DNA of 20,000 nt from Salpingoeca rosetta (taxonomy: Eukaryota > Opisthokonta > Choanoflagellata > Craspedida > Salpingoecidae). The notes under the pieces are model-generated. The model made no database searches and was not told the DNA's origin. It saw only the letters and a list, made by a program, of their open reading frames with translations. The translations under genes were made by a program, and so were the position numbers. Below are positions 10,132 to 19,994 of this stretch, one piece after another (positions within the stretch are counted from its first letter, which is position 1; the number at the start of each line of letters is the position of its first letter). The stretch is taken from contig NW_004754920.1 of NCBI RefSeq assembly GCF_000188695.1, forward strand, positions 351,551 to 371,550, given 5' to 3'.

Positions 10132-11852
10132 GTGTGTGTGTGTAGGTGTGTGTGTGTAGGTGGGTAAGTGAAAGAGGGTTGAGGCACAACATGAATGCAC
10201 AGGCATGCCAGTGGCCTTGGCACATTTGTCCCGCAGCAACTCCACAAACACACACACACATGTGCACATATAGACACACACGAACACAGCAAAACACGCA
10301 CACATGCACACATGCCAACCTGTCCATAAGTGCCTGCAGGGACGCGCCAGTAAAACGCAAGCTTGCCATCGCGTGAAACCTTCTTTACAAGCCGCTTGAT
10401 GGCCGTGGGCTTCTCATACACGGGCAGAATATGGTTGATGGAGCACCTGAGGTGTTGTGAGGTTACGGGGAGGGGATGTGGTGTATTTGTGTGCAAGATG
10501 AAGCGTGAGATGAGTGTTTGGGTGAATGGAACGAGATTGTATCATTTGTGGGCATGTACACTGACAGGTGAACGGCACGCACTTGTCGTTTGCATTCACA
10601 CGCGTGCACACAAATTCATGCACACATACACACATTCACAAACAGACACGTTCACACAGACGAACGCACGCATGCACTTACACACACACACACACGTCCA
10701 CACATGCACACATCCGCCAAACAGACATGCACAGACACATTCACACAGACGAACGCACGCACGCACGCACGCACGCACATGCACACATACACACCGTTCG
10801 AGTGAGAGCGCTGTGCAGTCGCTGATTTCGCCGCAGAGACGAATAAAGCGCTCCCCGCGATCCTTGGGCGCATACACGCCGTTCATGATGTTTGCCTTGA
10901 GCTCATCACGTGCGCGCATGGTGAGGTTGGCCAAGCGGAACAGCTGCGTGACCGTGACAAGCTGCGTCAGTGTGATGCGTGCGCTCTCGCAGCGTTTTGC
11001 GGCAACAAGGTGATGAGCGAGGTGAGGCTGCGTCATATCGGCCAGGACAATGCTGGGGTCGATCATGTGCGCGTGGGCAACGGCCTCTGGCGGTGTGGTC
11101 ACCATGGCAAAGGATGCCATCATCTGCTCGAGACTGTAGGAGACGCAGAAGCGGAACAGCAGCGGCTCCTGCATCACGTCCATAACTGATGGCTGCCCTT
11201 TGGTGATGTGCAAGGCCTCCATGAGGCCAAGGCCAAACGCGGCCGTTGCGCTGAGGCTGAGCGCAGCCACGATGCGCGGGGTGAAGAACTGCTTCGCCTG
11301 CAGGACAAAGCGTTGCATGGCAGCCTGCGAGCGCGTGCGCACGAAACTTGCCAGTGGGATGTTGAAGCGCCCAAACTCGCGTTCGTGCTTGACAATGTCC
11401 CTTGGTAGCCGCCCCACGTTCAGCTCCACCAGCCGCTGGTGCAACTTAGAGAAGCCACTTGTGACGGAGGCCGGCACGAGAGACGAGTTGTTGTTGCTCG
11501 CTGCGTCAGCCACACTCTGCAGCTGTCGCAGCTCCGTCTCGCTGTTGTCAGCATCACCGTCCTTGCCATTGGCGTTGCTGTTTCGGGTATCGTGGTTGGT
11601 GTCGCTTGAGTTCGGCGACACGTGCGCCGCGCCTGTTTCTCCTTCTCCCTGCACATCGGCGTTGACACCTCCATATCCAACGGTGGCCGCCTGATCTGTC
11701 TCCTTGTCGCTCCTGTCGTTGTTCTCTTCCTGACTCTGGCGTTCGCCGCCATTGCTGCTGCTGCTGCCATTGCTGCTACTGCTGCTCCTGCTGCCGCTGC
11801 TCGTGTTGGCCGGGCGCCCTCTCCCCAACAGCGAAGTCGGCCACCACCTCAT
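6906..11852 (-). CDS. Uncharacterised helical protein, 14 exons, acidic C-terminal tail
   Basis: Proposed exons, in transcript order: 11852-10795, 10446-10320, 10239-10201, 10037-9898, 9758-9684, 9335-9302, 9247-9212, 9105-9073, 8933-8801, 8634-8554, 8387-8267, 8002-7847, 7535-7493 and 7316-6906, giving about 828 residues. Exons 6-8 are tentative. The ATG at 11852 is the first Met after an in-frame TGA upstream. The first 140 residues are Ser/Asn/Asp-rich and probably disordered. Next comes a helical region (LHQRLVELNVGRLPRDIVKH ...) with a hydrophobic stretch near VAALSLSATAAFGLGLM, then more helices; VREHVLHIVCHH...LVRKDIIKYDRGYAFV looks like a winged-helix-type segment (inference). The last exon is acidic and ends in a short Lys cluster (QAKKKKTP). 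I do not recognise the family and assign no function. The exon chain is well supported by phase from 10795 to 9684 and from 8933 to 6906. Confidence 0.65.
6909..7316 (-). other. Acidic tail exon of the minus-strand gene
   Basis: The last exon begins at the acceptor CTTCGCAG|GTG and codes about 136 residues rich in Asp and Glu, for example GGNDDDDEVDGGSVDDDDVY. It finishes with a basic patch and PNPFQ before TGA. The composition suggests a disordered tail; the Lys run could be a nuclear localisation signal, which is inference. Confidence 0.7.
7322..7492 (-). repeat. Intron with sense GT tract at the 5' end and sense CA tract at the 3' end
   Basis: Read on the sense (minus) strand, intron 7492-7317 opens with a GT-rich tract (7492-7451) that includes the donor, and ends with a CA-rich tract (7403-7322) just before CTTCGCAG. 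The two tracts are complementary, so the intron could fold into a long stem joining the splice sites. Confidence 0.8.
9440..9631 (-). repeat. (CA)n-rich intron block on the sense strand
   Basis: On the plus strand this is GT-rich; on the sense strand of the minus gene it is CA-rich. It lies inside intron 9683-9336, between the donor CCA|GTAAGA and the acceptor. Variants with CG, CC and AA steps break the repeat. No exon was seen inside it. Confidence 0.8.
9845..9881 (-). repeat. (GT)n microsatellite, sense strand, near a donor
   Basis: This is a pure dinucleotide tract, CA on the plus strand. It lies about 16 bases inside intron 9897-9759 of the minus-strand gene, on the donor side. Confidence 0.9.
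10072..10165 (-). repeat. (CA)n microsatellite, sense strand, near an acceptor
   Basis: Pure GT on the plus strand (10072-10129), then spaced GTGTAG units. On the sense strand it is CA-rich and lies upstream of the acceptor ATGTGCAG|CCTGAATCC at 10038 in the minus-strand gene. Confidence 0.9.
10575..10794 (-). repeat. GT-rich 5' half of a long intron (sense strand)
   Basis: On the sense strand the intron starts CG|GTGTGTATG and stays GT/GC-rich for about 200 bases. It contains a short tandem of GTGC units (plus-strand GCAC at about 10756-10778). Intron 10794-10447 ends at the good acceptor CCTCACAACACCTCAG. Confidence 0.8.
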
Positions 11853-12035
11853 CTTCCCTCCTCCGTGCCACTCAACTCACCCCGACCAGGACAGCGCGAC
11901 AAGCAAGCAAGAGCGCGTCAGCGTCTTGCTTCTGCTGTTTCTTGTTGCTTTCTGTCCGGATTTGCTCTGTTGTGCTCTGTGAATTTGCGCGCACTCTTGT
12001 TTGATGCACACTGCAAACCGTGTGAACGAGCAACG
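11853..12035. promoter_or_regulatory. Compact divergent intergenic region, probable bidirectional promoter
   Basis: Only about 183 bases separate the proposed start codon of the minus-strand gene (ATG at 11852) from that of the plus-strand gene (ATG at 12036). Any promoters and both 5' leaders must lie here or inside the first exons. I see no TATA box. The region is mixed in composition and free of dinucleotide repeats, unlike the introns around it. The limits depend on the uncertain first exon of the plus-strand gene. Confidence 0.4.
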
Positions 12036-12147
12036 ATGATGAGGGGACGAAGAAGGGGGCTGGGAGTGAGAACCCGTACAAGCGTGGGGTCAGTGCTAGC
12101 CGTGCGACTTCAGGGCTTCAGACCAAGCAGTCCAAGTCACGTATGCA

Positions 12148-12223
<76 letters not shown>

Positions 12224-12246
12224 GTGTGGGGGATGTCTGTGGATGC

Positions 12247-12281
<35 letters not shown>

Positions 12282-13521
12282 CATAGCGACAGCGCGGGGC
12301 ACGTCACCATTGTCGTACTCACGTTGCCCTTCTCGTGCTCACGTCGCTTACTGTGTGACATGAGAACTTATCAACTCACCCGCACGCACGCGTACGCACA
12401 CGCACGCGCACCCACGCTGTGTAGGAGGAAGCGGAACACTGCACGACTTCTTCGGTGGCACGGACCACAGCGTGCCGACGTTCTTCTTGTTGGACTTTCC
12501 GCGCAAGCGTGCTCGGTTCGTGCGCCAGCTGCCGGCAAACACATATGTGCTGAAGAGCTCCATCAAGTGGCACGGCAAACAGTTGCAGCTGTGCTCGCGG
12601 CATCCTCTGCCGTCCAAAGAAGACTCCGCACAGATACCTCGCTCCTCTTACCCAGACCACGCCGTGTCAATCCTCAAAAGCCATCTCCAAGTGTGTGTGT
12701 GTGTGTGAGTGTGTGCGTGTGTGTGTGCGTGTGTGTGTGTGTGTGAGTTTGTGAGTTTGAGTGTGTAAGTTTGTGTGTGTAAGTGTTTGTGTGTGTGTGT
12801 GTGTGTGATATGTGTGAGTATGAGTGTGTGCGTCCGTGTCAGTGAGTGTGCGTATGACTGTGCGTTCAGTAGGTGTGCGTATGTGTACACATCTTTGCAC
12901 ACGCGCTTCTGTTGTGTCTTGCGGTGTCATCCACATCCTCTCATTGACACTTTCACCCACGCATATCATTCCGGCACTCTAGAAATGCGTGAGGCGGCAG
13001 CGGGCCGAGCTTGTGGCATCCACCATGCGAGAGCTGATGGCTTTGGCCATGTTTGATCTGCTGCGTCGCCTCCCCATCATCGTGATTGAGGACGTGTGCC
13101 TGCACCAGCAGTTCCCTGTGTTGGTGTGGTTGATGGCGGCGGTTTCCAAAGGCGCAGACTTGTCCGCGGAGATGCTTGACTGGCTTGTCTCGTTTGCCGC
13201 CATGCTGGCCAACTGCCCCCACCGTGATGACTCTGCCATGTTTCCAGACTCTGCCGAAGCCTTTGACGTCCAAAAGATATCAAAGGTGTGCGTTTGTGTA
13301 TGCGTGTATGTGTGTGTGTGTGTGTGTGAATGCGTGCATGCGTGTGTGAATGCGTGTACGTGTGGATGTGTGGATGTGTGTATGTGTGTATTTGTGAGTA
13401 CGTGCGTGAGAACCAGTTGCGTTCATGTGCATTTGCGTGCGTAGCTAACGTGCATGCCCTTGACGAGCATTCCATTCTTCGATTCGCTCTAGTCCTGCAC
13501 TCATGCCGTGTTATGGCCATG

Positions 13522-13561
<40 letters not shown>

Positions 13562-13933
13562 CACACACACAACAGGAACTGAAGAACGAAGAGCAAAAGT
13601 CGCTGCTGTACAGCATGCAGCTGCGACGCAGCTTTGGTGGCATGTCGTGCGACGGCGCGTAAGTTCTGGCACAATCAGCACAACCACTCGTGCATGGACG
13701 GGTGAATACAGCACACTTTCCCTCACACGTCCCTCACGTTGACGTGTGTCTCAATGTCTGCATTTCATCTCATGTCTCTGCCGATGTTTTCCCACGTGCC
13801 ATTTCACAGCATGATGGACAAAATGACGCGGGTGTGGTTGCGCCGTTTCAAAGTCGATCCAGACATGACCACATGTCGTCCAGCGCTCTCCACACCGCTC
13901 CCTAGCCTCTCCCTCAAGTGTGTCGAGTGTGTC

Positions 13934-13982
<49 letters not shown>

Positions 13983-15097
13983 GCCACGTGTGTGTGTGAA
14001 TGCTTGTGTTTATGTGAGCATGTGTATGTGAATGCGTGCGTGTGCAAATGCCTGTGTTCACGTACATGCATGTGTGAATGCTTGTGTTCACGTGCATGCG
14101 CACACGCATGCACGTGCTTATGTGTGTGTGTAGTTGTGTGTTCATTTGTGTCAATGTGTCTGCCGGTTGTGACATATGCCGCAGCCCCGTTATTCTCTTG
14201 CACATTCTCGTGTAATTGTGATTGTCCTTGCCCACCAGCACAGCCTCACCGCGTATGCATTCTCCATGCCTGCACCTCCCTTTGCTGTGCAGAGCCACTC
14301 CGCCACTGAACCGTGCAAAGTGGGAGCTTGCAGCCGTTGACTTCCACTGCTCCGGCGTTGTTGACTCCTTGAAGGCCACACACCGTACGTTCGTTCCAAC
14401 GCCATGCGATGACACGTGACGACGAGCTCTCGGTGTGGTGTTGTGTGGTGTCATGCTTTATCAGAACAGTTACTTCAAGACATCTCCATATGTTTCAGTC
14501 TCACCGTTCACTCTTCTCTCCTGTCTGTGTCCTCCCTCGACACACACAAACACACAAACACACATACACGCACACGCACGCATGCATGCACACACGCATA
14601 CACGCACGCACACACAAACACACAAAAACACATGCACACATACACACGCACACACATACACACACACGCACACACAAACACACACACACACACTCTCTCT
14701 CTCACATTGTCCCGATGTTCCTCCTGCGACCCCGTGCCCACCCCTGTTTCCACTCTTGTCTCCACCTCTCCCCCCCCCAACTTTTCTGGACGCAGCGGAG
14801 ATGGGTGAGGGCGAGATCAAGCAGCTCATGTGGGATTGCAGCAGCGGCATCAACACCCGCACCAGGCGCAGCTTCGACGAAGCAGGGCAGGAAACAGCTC
14901 AGCACAAGCCGACAACACACAACAAGAAGGATGCACGGGCTGACGACGATGACGATGACGACAATGACAACGACGTGGACTACGGTTCAACAACAACAAC
15001 AACAGCAAGTGAACACGAGGCAGAGCTGAAAGTCTGGCGCACGCTGCTCCAATCCACTGCCCGCGCTTTTGCGCAACGCCTCATCGCTCGCCTCTGA
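12036..15097 (+). CDS. Uncharacterised protein with LQKxVRR...[11 protein letters not shown] core
   Basis: Proposed exons: 12036-12135 (uncertain), 12425-12690, 12983-13285, 13576-13658, 13810-13917, 14293-14384 and 14796-15097 (stop TGA at 15095), about 417 residues. From exon 2 onward all phases agree. Exon 2 gives [20 protein letters not shown] and a motif [15 protein letters not shown]. Exons 2-3 join as [20 protein letters not shown], then [20 protein letters not shown] and [11 protein letters not shown]. Exon 4 has [18 protein letters not shown], exon 6 [17 protein letters not shown], and exon 7 [15 protein letters not shown] followed by an Asp/Asn-rich and Thr-rich insert. The motifs look strongly conserved, but I cannot name the family. 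A weak likeness to the C-terminal domain of MgsA/RarA-type AAA+ proteins (LQKxIR...ARRL...SEDIG) is noted; no Walker motifs are present, so it would not be an ATPase itself. Exon 1 has a poor donor (GTCACG). Confidence 0.65.
12151..12222 (+). repeat. (GT)n microsatellite in first intron
   Basis: A pure GT run, with a second shorter run at about 12250-12278. Both lie in the proposed first intron of the plus-strand unknown gene. A CA/CG-rich stretch (about 12379-12414) sits close to the acceptor TGTGTAG at 12424, so this intron carries both tract types. Confidence 0.85.
13286..13575 (+). repeat. Intron with GT-rich start and pure CA run before the acceptor
   Basis: The intron begins AAG|GTGTGCGTTTGTG and stays GT-rich to about 13400. 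A nearly pure CA run at 13527-13571 then ends directly in the acceptor ACAACAG|GAACTG. GT first and CA last are complementary. Confidence 0.85.
13937..13980 (+). repeat. (GT)n microsatellite after a splice donor
   Basis: Pure GT repeat in intron 13918-14292. It starts some 20 bases after the proposed donor AA|GTGTGTCG. Several overlapping GTGT steps make the exact donor ambiguous here; the one chosen keeps phase 2 with exon 14293-14384. Confidence 0.85.
14539..14693 (+). repeat. CA-rich intron block with CAAACA and CACG variants
   Basis: Sense-strand CA-rich sequence in intron 14385-14795 of the plus-strand unknown gene. A CT run (14693-14702) and a C-rich tract (about 14770-14778) follow before the acceptor CTGGACGCAG. 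The pyrimidine-rich stretch fits a 3' splice region. Confidence 0.85.
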
Positions 15098-15949
15098 GCA
15101 AAACCTATGGAAGCCATAAACAACTTTCAGCACGCCCATTGTTTTGGCAAACAAAGGAAGGAAAGTGTGCCGCGACATCGAAACACCCACACAACCAACC
15201 AACGGCCACAACAACAACAACAACCGCACCCTTCTTCTCCTGCTTGTTGTTGTGTTGTTGTGCTGCTCGACTTGACATCACCACCTCCTGCCTCTGAAGC
15301 AGCCGCTCTCGCACGCACCGCTGCGGCACGACACCTGATCCATCCACGAGCCACCCTCTGCTTGCCTTTCTCCTGTTGCTGCGCGAGTGCGCTGCGTCTT
15401 TGCCCCCTTTGTGCAGCTTGTCGGTGCTTGCTTGTGCTTGCTTGCAGGCACACTGGCTGAGAGGACCATGCCATGAGGCCGTCACATCACCGACACAGAG
15501 CCTCCCACGACCACAATCACCGAAACAGCAGCCAAAACAGCGGTGTGACGTCAAGTATATCCAACTGCCAAGCCATGGTGCGACACCAGCCACCTCCACA
15601 TGTTGCGGATCTGAACCAGCACCACAAAGACAGTCCTACACATCGACTGCAAGTGCAGCAACGATTGCGACGACTGCGACCACCTGCGGTGTCACAGCTT
15701 AACACGCAGCCACAACGCTCAAGGCCCTGCAAGTCTTGTCAATACCTGCGTTCTTCGCGCAATTTCGGTGCTTGCAGGCAAGCCTGCGTCTGCCACAAGC
15801 GAAGACAAAGGTCGCCCTTGTCGCCCGCGACGGCAATACCACCATCAAGCTCAACTATCGCCACAGCTGTCACAGCAGCCACAGCATCACGCGTGCAAAG
15901 CAATGGCCTTCCAAGCTCGCACACTGCACCACTATCTCAAACACAGCCG
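15098..15949 (+). other. Intergenic region and probable 5' leader of the VWA gene
   Basis: No supported gene ends here. The 3' part (15473-15949) is open in the frame of the VWA protein and would add 159 His/Gln/Ser/Pro-rich residues if translation began at ATG 15473, just after an in-frame TGA at 15458. Two acceptor-like sites share the motif GTGCTTGCAGGCA (about 15435-15449 and 15769-15781), so a spliced leader is possible. The 5' part contains CAACAA stretches and C-rich sequence with no clear signal. Confidence 0.45.
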
Positions 15950-18421
15950 ATGCCACCACAACAACATCGAGGGTCAAGGAGACCAGGCAAGCCTTTTGCC
16001 AGCGCGCTGCTGTGTGTCACGGCATGGCTCGTTTTGCTGTGCAGCGTTGGCGTGTCGCAGCTGCCACAAGCAGCTCTTGCGCAAACCACACTTGCCGATG
16101 GCTGCGCCCAACAGTTTCCCTTTGACTTTGTCTACGTGCTGGATGCAAGTGGCAGCGTTGGTAGGGACAACTGGAATCGCGTGCTAAACTTTACAGCAGA
16201 CTCCATCAGCACCCTCCGCACCATTGACCCACAGGCACAGTACGTTCCGCTTCTGCGTGTGTGTGTGCGTGTGTCTCTGTGTCTGTGTGTGTGTGTGTCT
16301 GTGTGTCTGTGTGTGTCTGCGCGTGTAAGGGTGTTTGTAACGGTGTGTGTCTGTGTCTGTGTCTGTGTCTGTATCTGTGTCTGTGTGTCCATGTTCTGTA
16401 CTGTACTCGTCCATTGAACCGTGGGGAGTCGGCATGTTTCGCGCGTTTCGGCCTGTCTACGTCTCTACGTGCCAGTAGCGCTGTTTCATCTGACCCAAAG
16501 TGTGGCTTTTCACGTTCACATCCACCCGCCCACAGGTTTGGCGCTGTCGTTTTCTCGACCACCGCCGAAATTGCGGTGCCCTTGCAAGCGTTCGATTCAC
16601 AGCAGGCTGTCCAAGACACGGTGCGCACGCTTCCGTATGCGGGAGAGTCCACAGCAACAGGCAACGCCCTCAACCTGGTCCGACGCGAAATCTTCAGCGA
16701 TGACGCCGCGGCCATTTCCGGCTTCCGTGGCGGGCGCGCTGTCGTCGTGCTGGTGACAGACGGGGAAACGCTCGAACTGGACGGCGTGTTGGAGAACGCA
16801 GCCGACCGCCTGCACGCCACGGGGCCCTTGGGCGTGGACGTGTTTGTTCTGGGTGTGGGGGCCGCGTCATCCCCGCAGCTGCTTCAGGACGTGTACACAG
16901 CAGCTAGCGGGCCGCCGGAAACACACGTGTTTACCCCCGATGTGTTTGACCAGCTGCTTCCAGACACACGCACACCGCTGATTGCCCAGCGCCTGGCCTG
17001 CGATCATGCCGCGACCAAGGCCCCAGAAACAACTTCAACGTCCACCACAACTACGACCACAACCACAACCACAACCACAACCACAACCACAACAACGACC
17101 ACAACCACAACCACAACCACAACTACGACCACAACAACAGCGACGACGACGACGACGACGACGAGGCCAGATGGCTGCCCCTATCGCGAGGGAGACGATG
17201 TGCTCAATCTCTTATCGAGTGCAGGCGTGTCTGGGACGCTCTTTCTGGATGGCACCACGGTGGAAACAGTGCCCGATATCATGCAAGTGTCAGAGAGGTT
17301 CACGGTGATTCTCGATGCGGCATTTGCACAAGACACCGCCGGTTACGTGTTTTCAAAGGCAACCGCCTCTGGGAAGCACTTCTACTCCCTGTTCTACAAC
17401 CAGCTCTCGCAGTCACTTGTGTTCTACTATCGCCCAAAGGGCCAGGCAACTCACGACAGCGTCGCCATCACGTTGAATGAGCCCCTGACACCTGGCGTGC
17501 AGCATCACATCCTGGTCAGCGTGGACGGCAGCGTGCTGCGCGTCATTGTTGACCGCACACAGTACCTGTTTGATCTCCTTGAGCAACTGGAGGACTGCGG
17601 GACAGCTGGTCCGGATTGCCGCTTCCACCTCGGCGCCCGACCAAGCACAAGCGGTGCCGTGTTTTTCATGACAGGCTCGCTTGCCCAAGCAAGGTTGCTG
17701 TACTGCGATGCGCTGACCCATGACGACCGCTCAACGACCACGAGCACCACCACAACCACAACCAGCACCACCACGACGTCTGCAACGTCGTCCACAACGT
17801 CATCAACCACAACAACTTCCACGACAATGGTGAGATCAAGAATGCTGAGAGGGTGATGAGCCTGCCTTGGTCCATGTCGCTGGATGCTGTCGTTGTTCTT
17901 GCTGTTGTTTTCATGGCATCTCTCATTTGAATTGGTCGTCATCAGTTGAAGTTCGCTCACGACCTTGCTCTGCGCAAATGTGTGCTTGCACGCACTTGCT
18001 GCTGCTGAATTTCAGGCACCTCAGGAGTCGTGTGCCGGCCGCTGCTTCTCGCTGCCAGAACCCGGCGATTCGTGCTTCTGTGATCGCTTTTGTGGTGACC
18101 TAGGTGAGCCACACAACCCAGTTTGCTGTGTGCGCGTGTGTGCGCGTGTGCGCGTGTGTGTTTGTGTGTTTGTGAATGCTTTTGACTTGAGGCCTTGTTG
18201 GTCTTCTGCTCACCCGCTGCTATCACACACGCACACACGCGCACACACACGCAATCTGCGCAGGTGATTGTTGTCCTGACTATGGTGCGTTGTGTAAGCC
18301 TGCTTTGACGAGCACAACAACGACTACAACGACGACGACAACAACAACAACAACAACAACTACTACTACTACTACTACTACGACGACGACGACGACGACG
18401 ACGACAAGCACAACAAGCACC

Positions 18422-18491
<70 letters not shown>

Positions 18492-19696
18492 CCACGACCA
18501 CAAGTGAGCCGTGTCCGGTTGCAGTGACGAACATGCTTGATCCGCTGAGCAACGACGGTGCCGTGCGACCGACCAGTCGAGGGGCGTATGTGTTCAACGG
18601 AACGCGCGGCCTCACCATTACGCAATTCTCGCAGGTGTCGGATCGCTTCAGCGTTGTATTTGCCTTGCGCTTCTCCTCCGTGGCTGTTGACCAGAGCCTG
18701 GTGAGCAAGACAGACATGCGTGGCAACACGTACTGGCACGTGTCGTACGATGCGTTTGCCACCGCCATTCGGTTCACGTTTATGGCGCAGAGCGACAACG
18801 TTGCGCGCATTGTATCGTTCCCCGCCGCCGCACTCGCTGACCGGCGGCTGCACGCGCTGCTGCTGAGTGTCGACGGTGAAGCGGCAACGCTGCAGGTTGA
18901 CGGCGATCCAGCCACCAACACCACCCGCCAGCTCGGCACACGCGTGCAGGCGTGCGACCCGGCGTTAGGCGCCATGTGTCTCCTGACAGTTGGCGCGCAC
19001 GGCGGTGTGCAGCCCACGCTGATGGCCTCCGTCACAGACGCGCGCGTATACTGGTGCGATGCGCTCGCAGTGTACCCCAACCCTTGGACCACCACAACCA
19101 CAACGACTACCACCACAACGACTACCACCACAACAACAACGACGACAACTACAATCGCAGCGACAACACTGATAGAGGAGACTTCCACAGAAGAGCCGAT
19201 GACGACCACCGGTGAAGAAATTACAACCACGGAGGACGTGGAAACAACTACAGACTTGGAAACAACAACCACAAGCACGACCACTGCCACGACCACCACC
19301 TCCACAACTACAACCACTACTACAACCACGACAACCTCGACAACCACATCGACAACAACCACGGCCACCACATCCACGACGACCACATCCACGACGACGA
19401 CGACCACAACGACGACGACAACAACAGCTTCAACAACGACGACCACGTCTCTGTTGCAGTCGTGTGCTGGCCGCTGTGAGACAGACACAGCCATCAATGC
19501 CGCCTGCTTCTGTGACATTCACTGCTTCCGTACGTTTGTGACATGCATTTGCCCGCGAATGGGATTGTGTGGGAGAAAGGGGAAGCATGTGCATCTGTAT
19601 CCGTGCTTGGAATGTGTTTGCGTGTTTGCGTGTGTGTGTGTGTGCGTGTTTGCGTGTGGGTGTGTGTGTGTTTGCGTGTTTGCGTGTGTGTGTGTT

Positions 19697-19740
<44 letters not shown>

Positions 19741-19894
19741 CTACGCGTGTCGATGCACGGGCGTTGGGGCTTCATGTCATACGAGTGTATGTGCGAGCTC
19801 ACCATTCCGCCCCTTGGCATTTGCCCGCACGACAGGCTTGCGAGACTGCTGTGACGATGTGGTTCCTGAATGCTTCCCCACCAGCACAACAACG

Positions 19895-19940
<46 letters not shown>

Positions 19941-19945
19941 CGACG

Positions 19946-19994
<49 letters not shown>

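Noticed and set aside
15105..15599. Minus-strand open frame of 164 codons between the two tandem genes
   Set aside because: Cys/Gly/Val-rich with no recognisable motif and no supporting splice context; it overlaps the probable leader of the VWA gene.
18280..19518. Long minus-strand open frame rich in Val (412 codons)
   Set aside because: It is the antisense reading of the Thr codons (ACN) in the stalks and of laminin-G-like domain 2. The plus-strand frame has real domains with matched splice phases.
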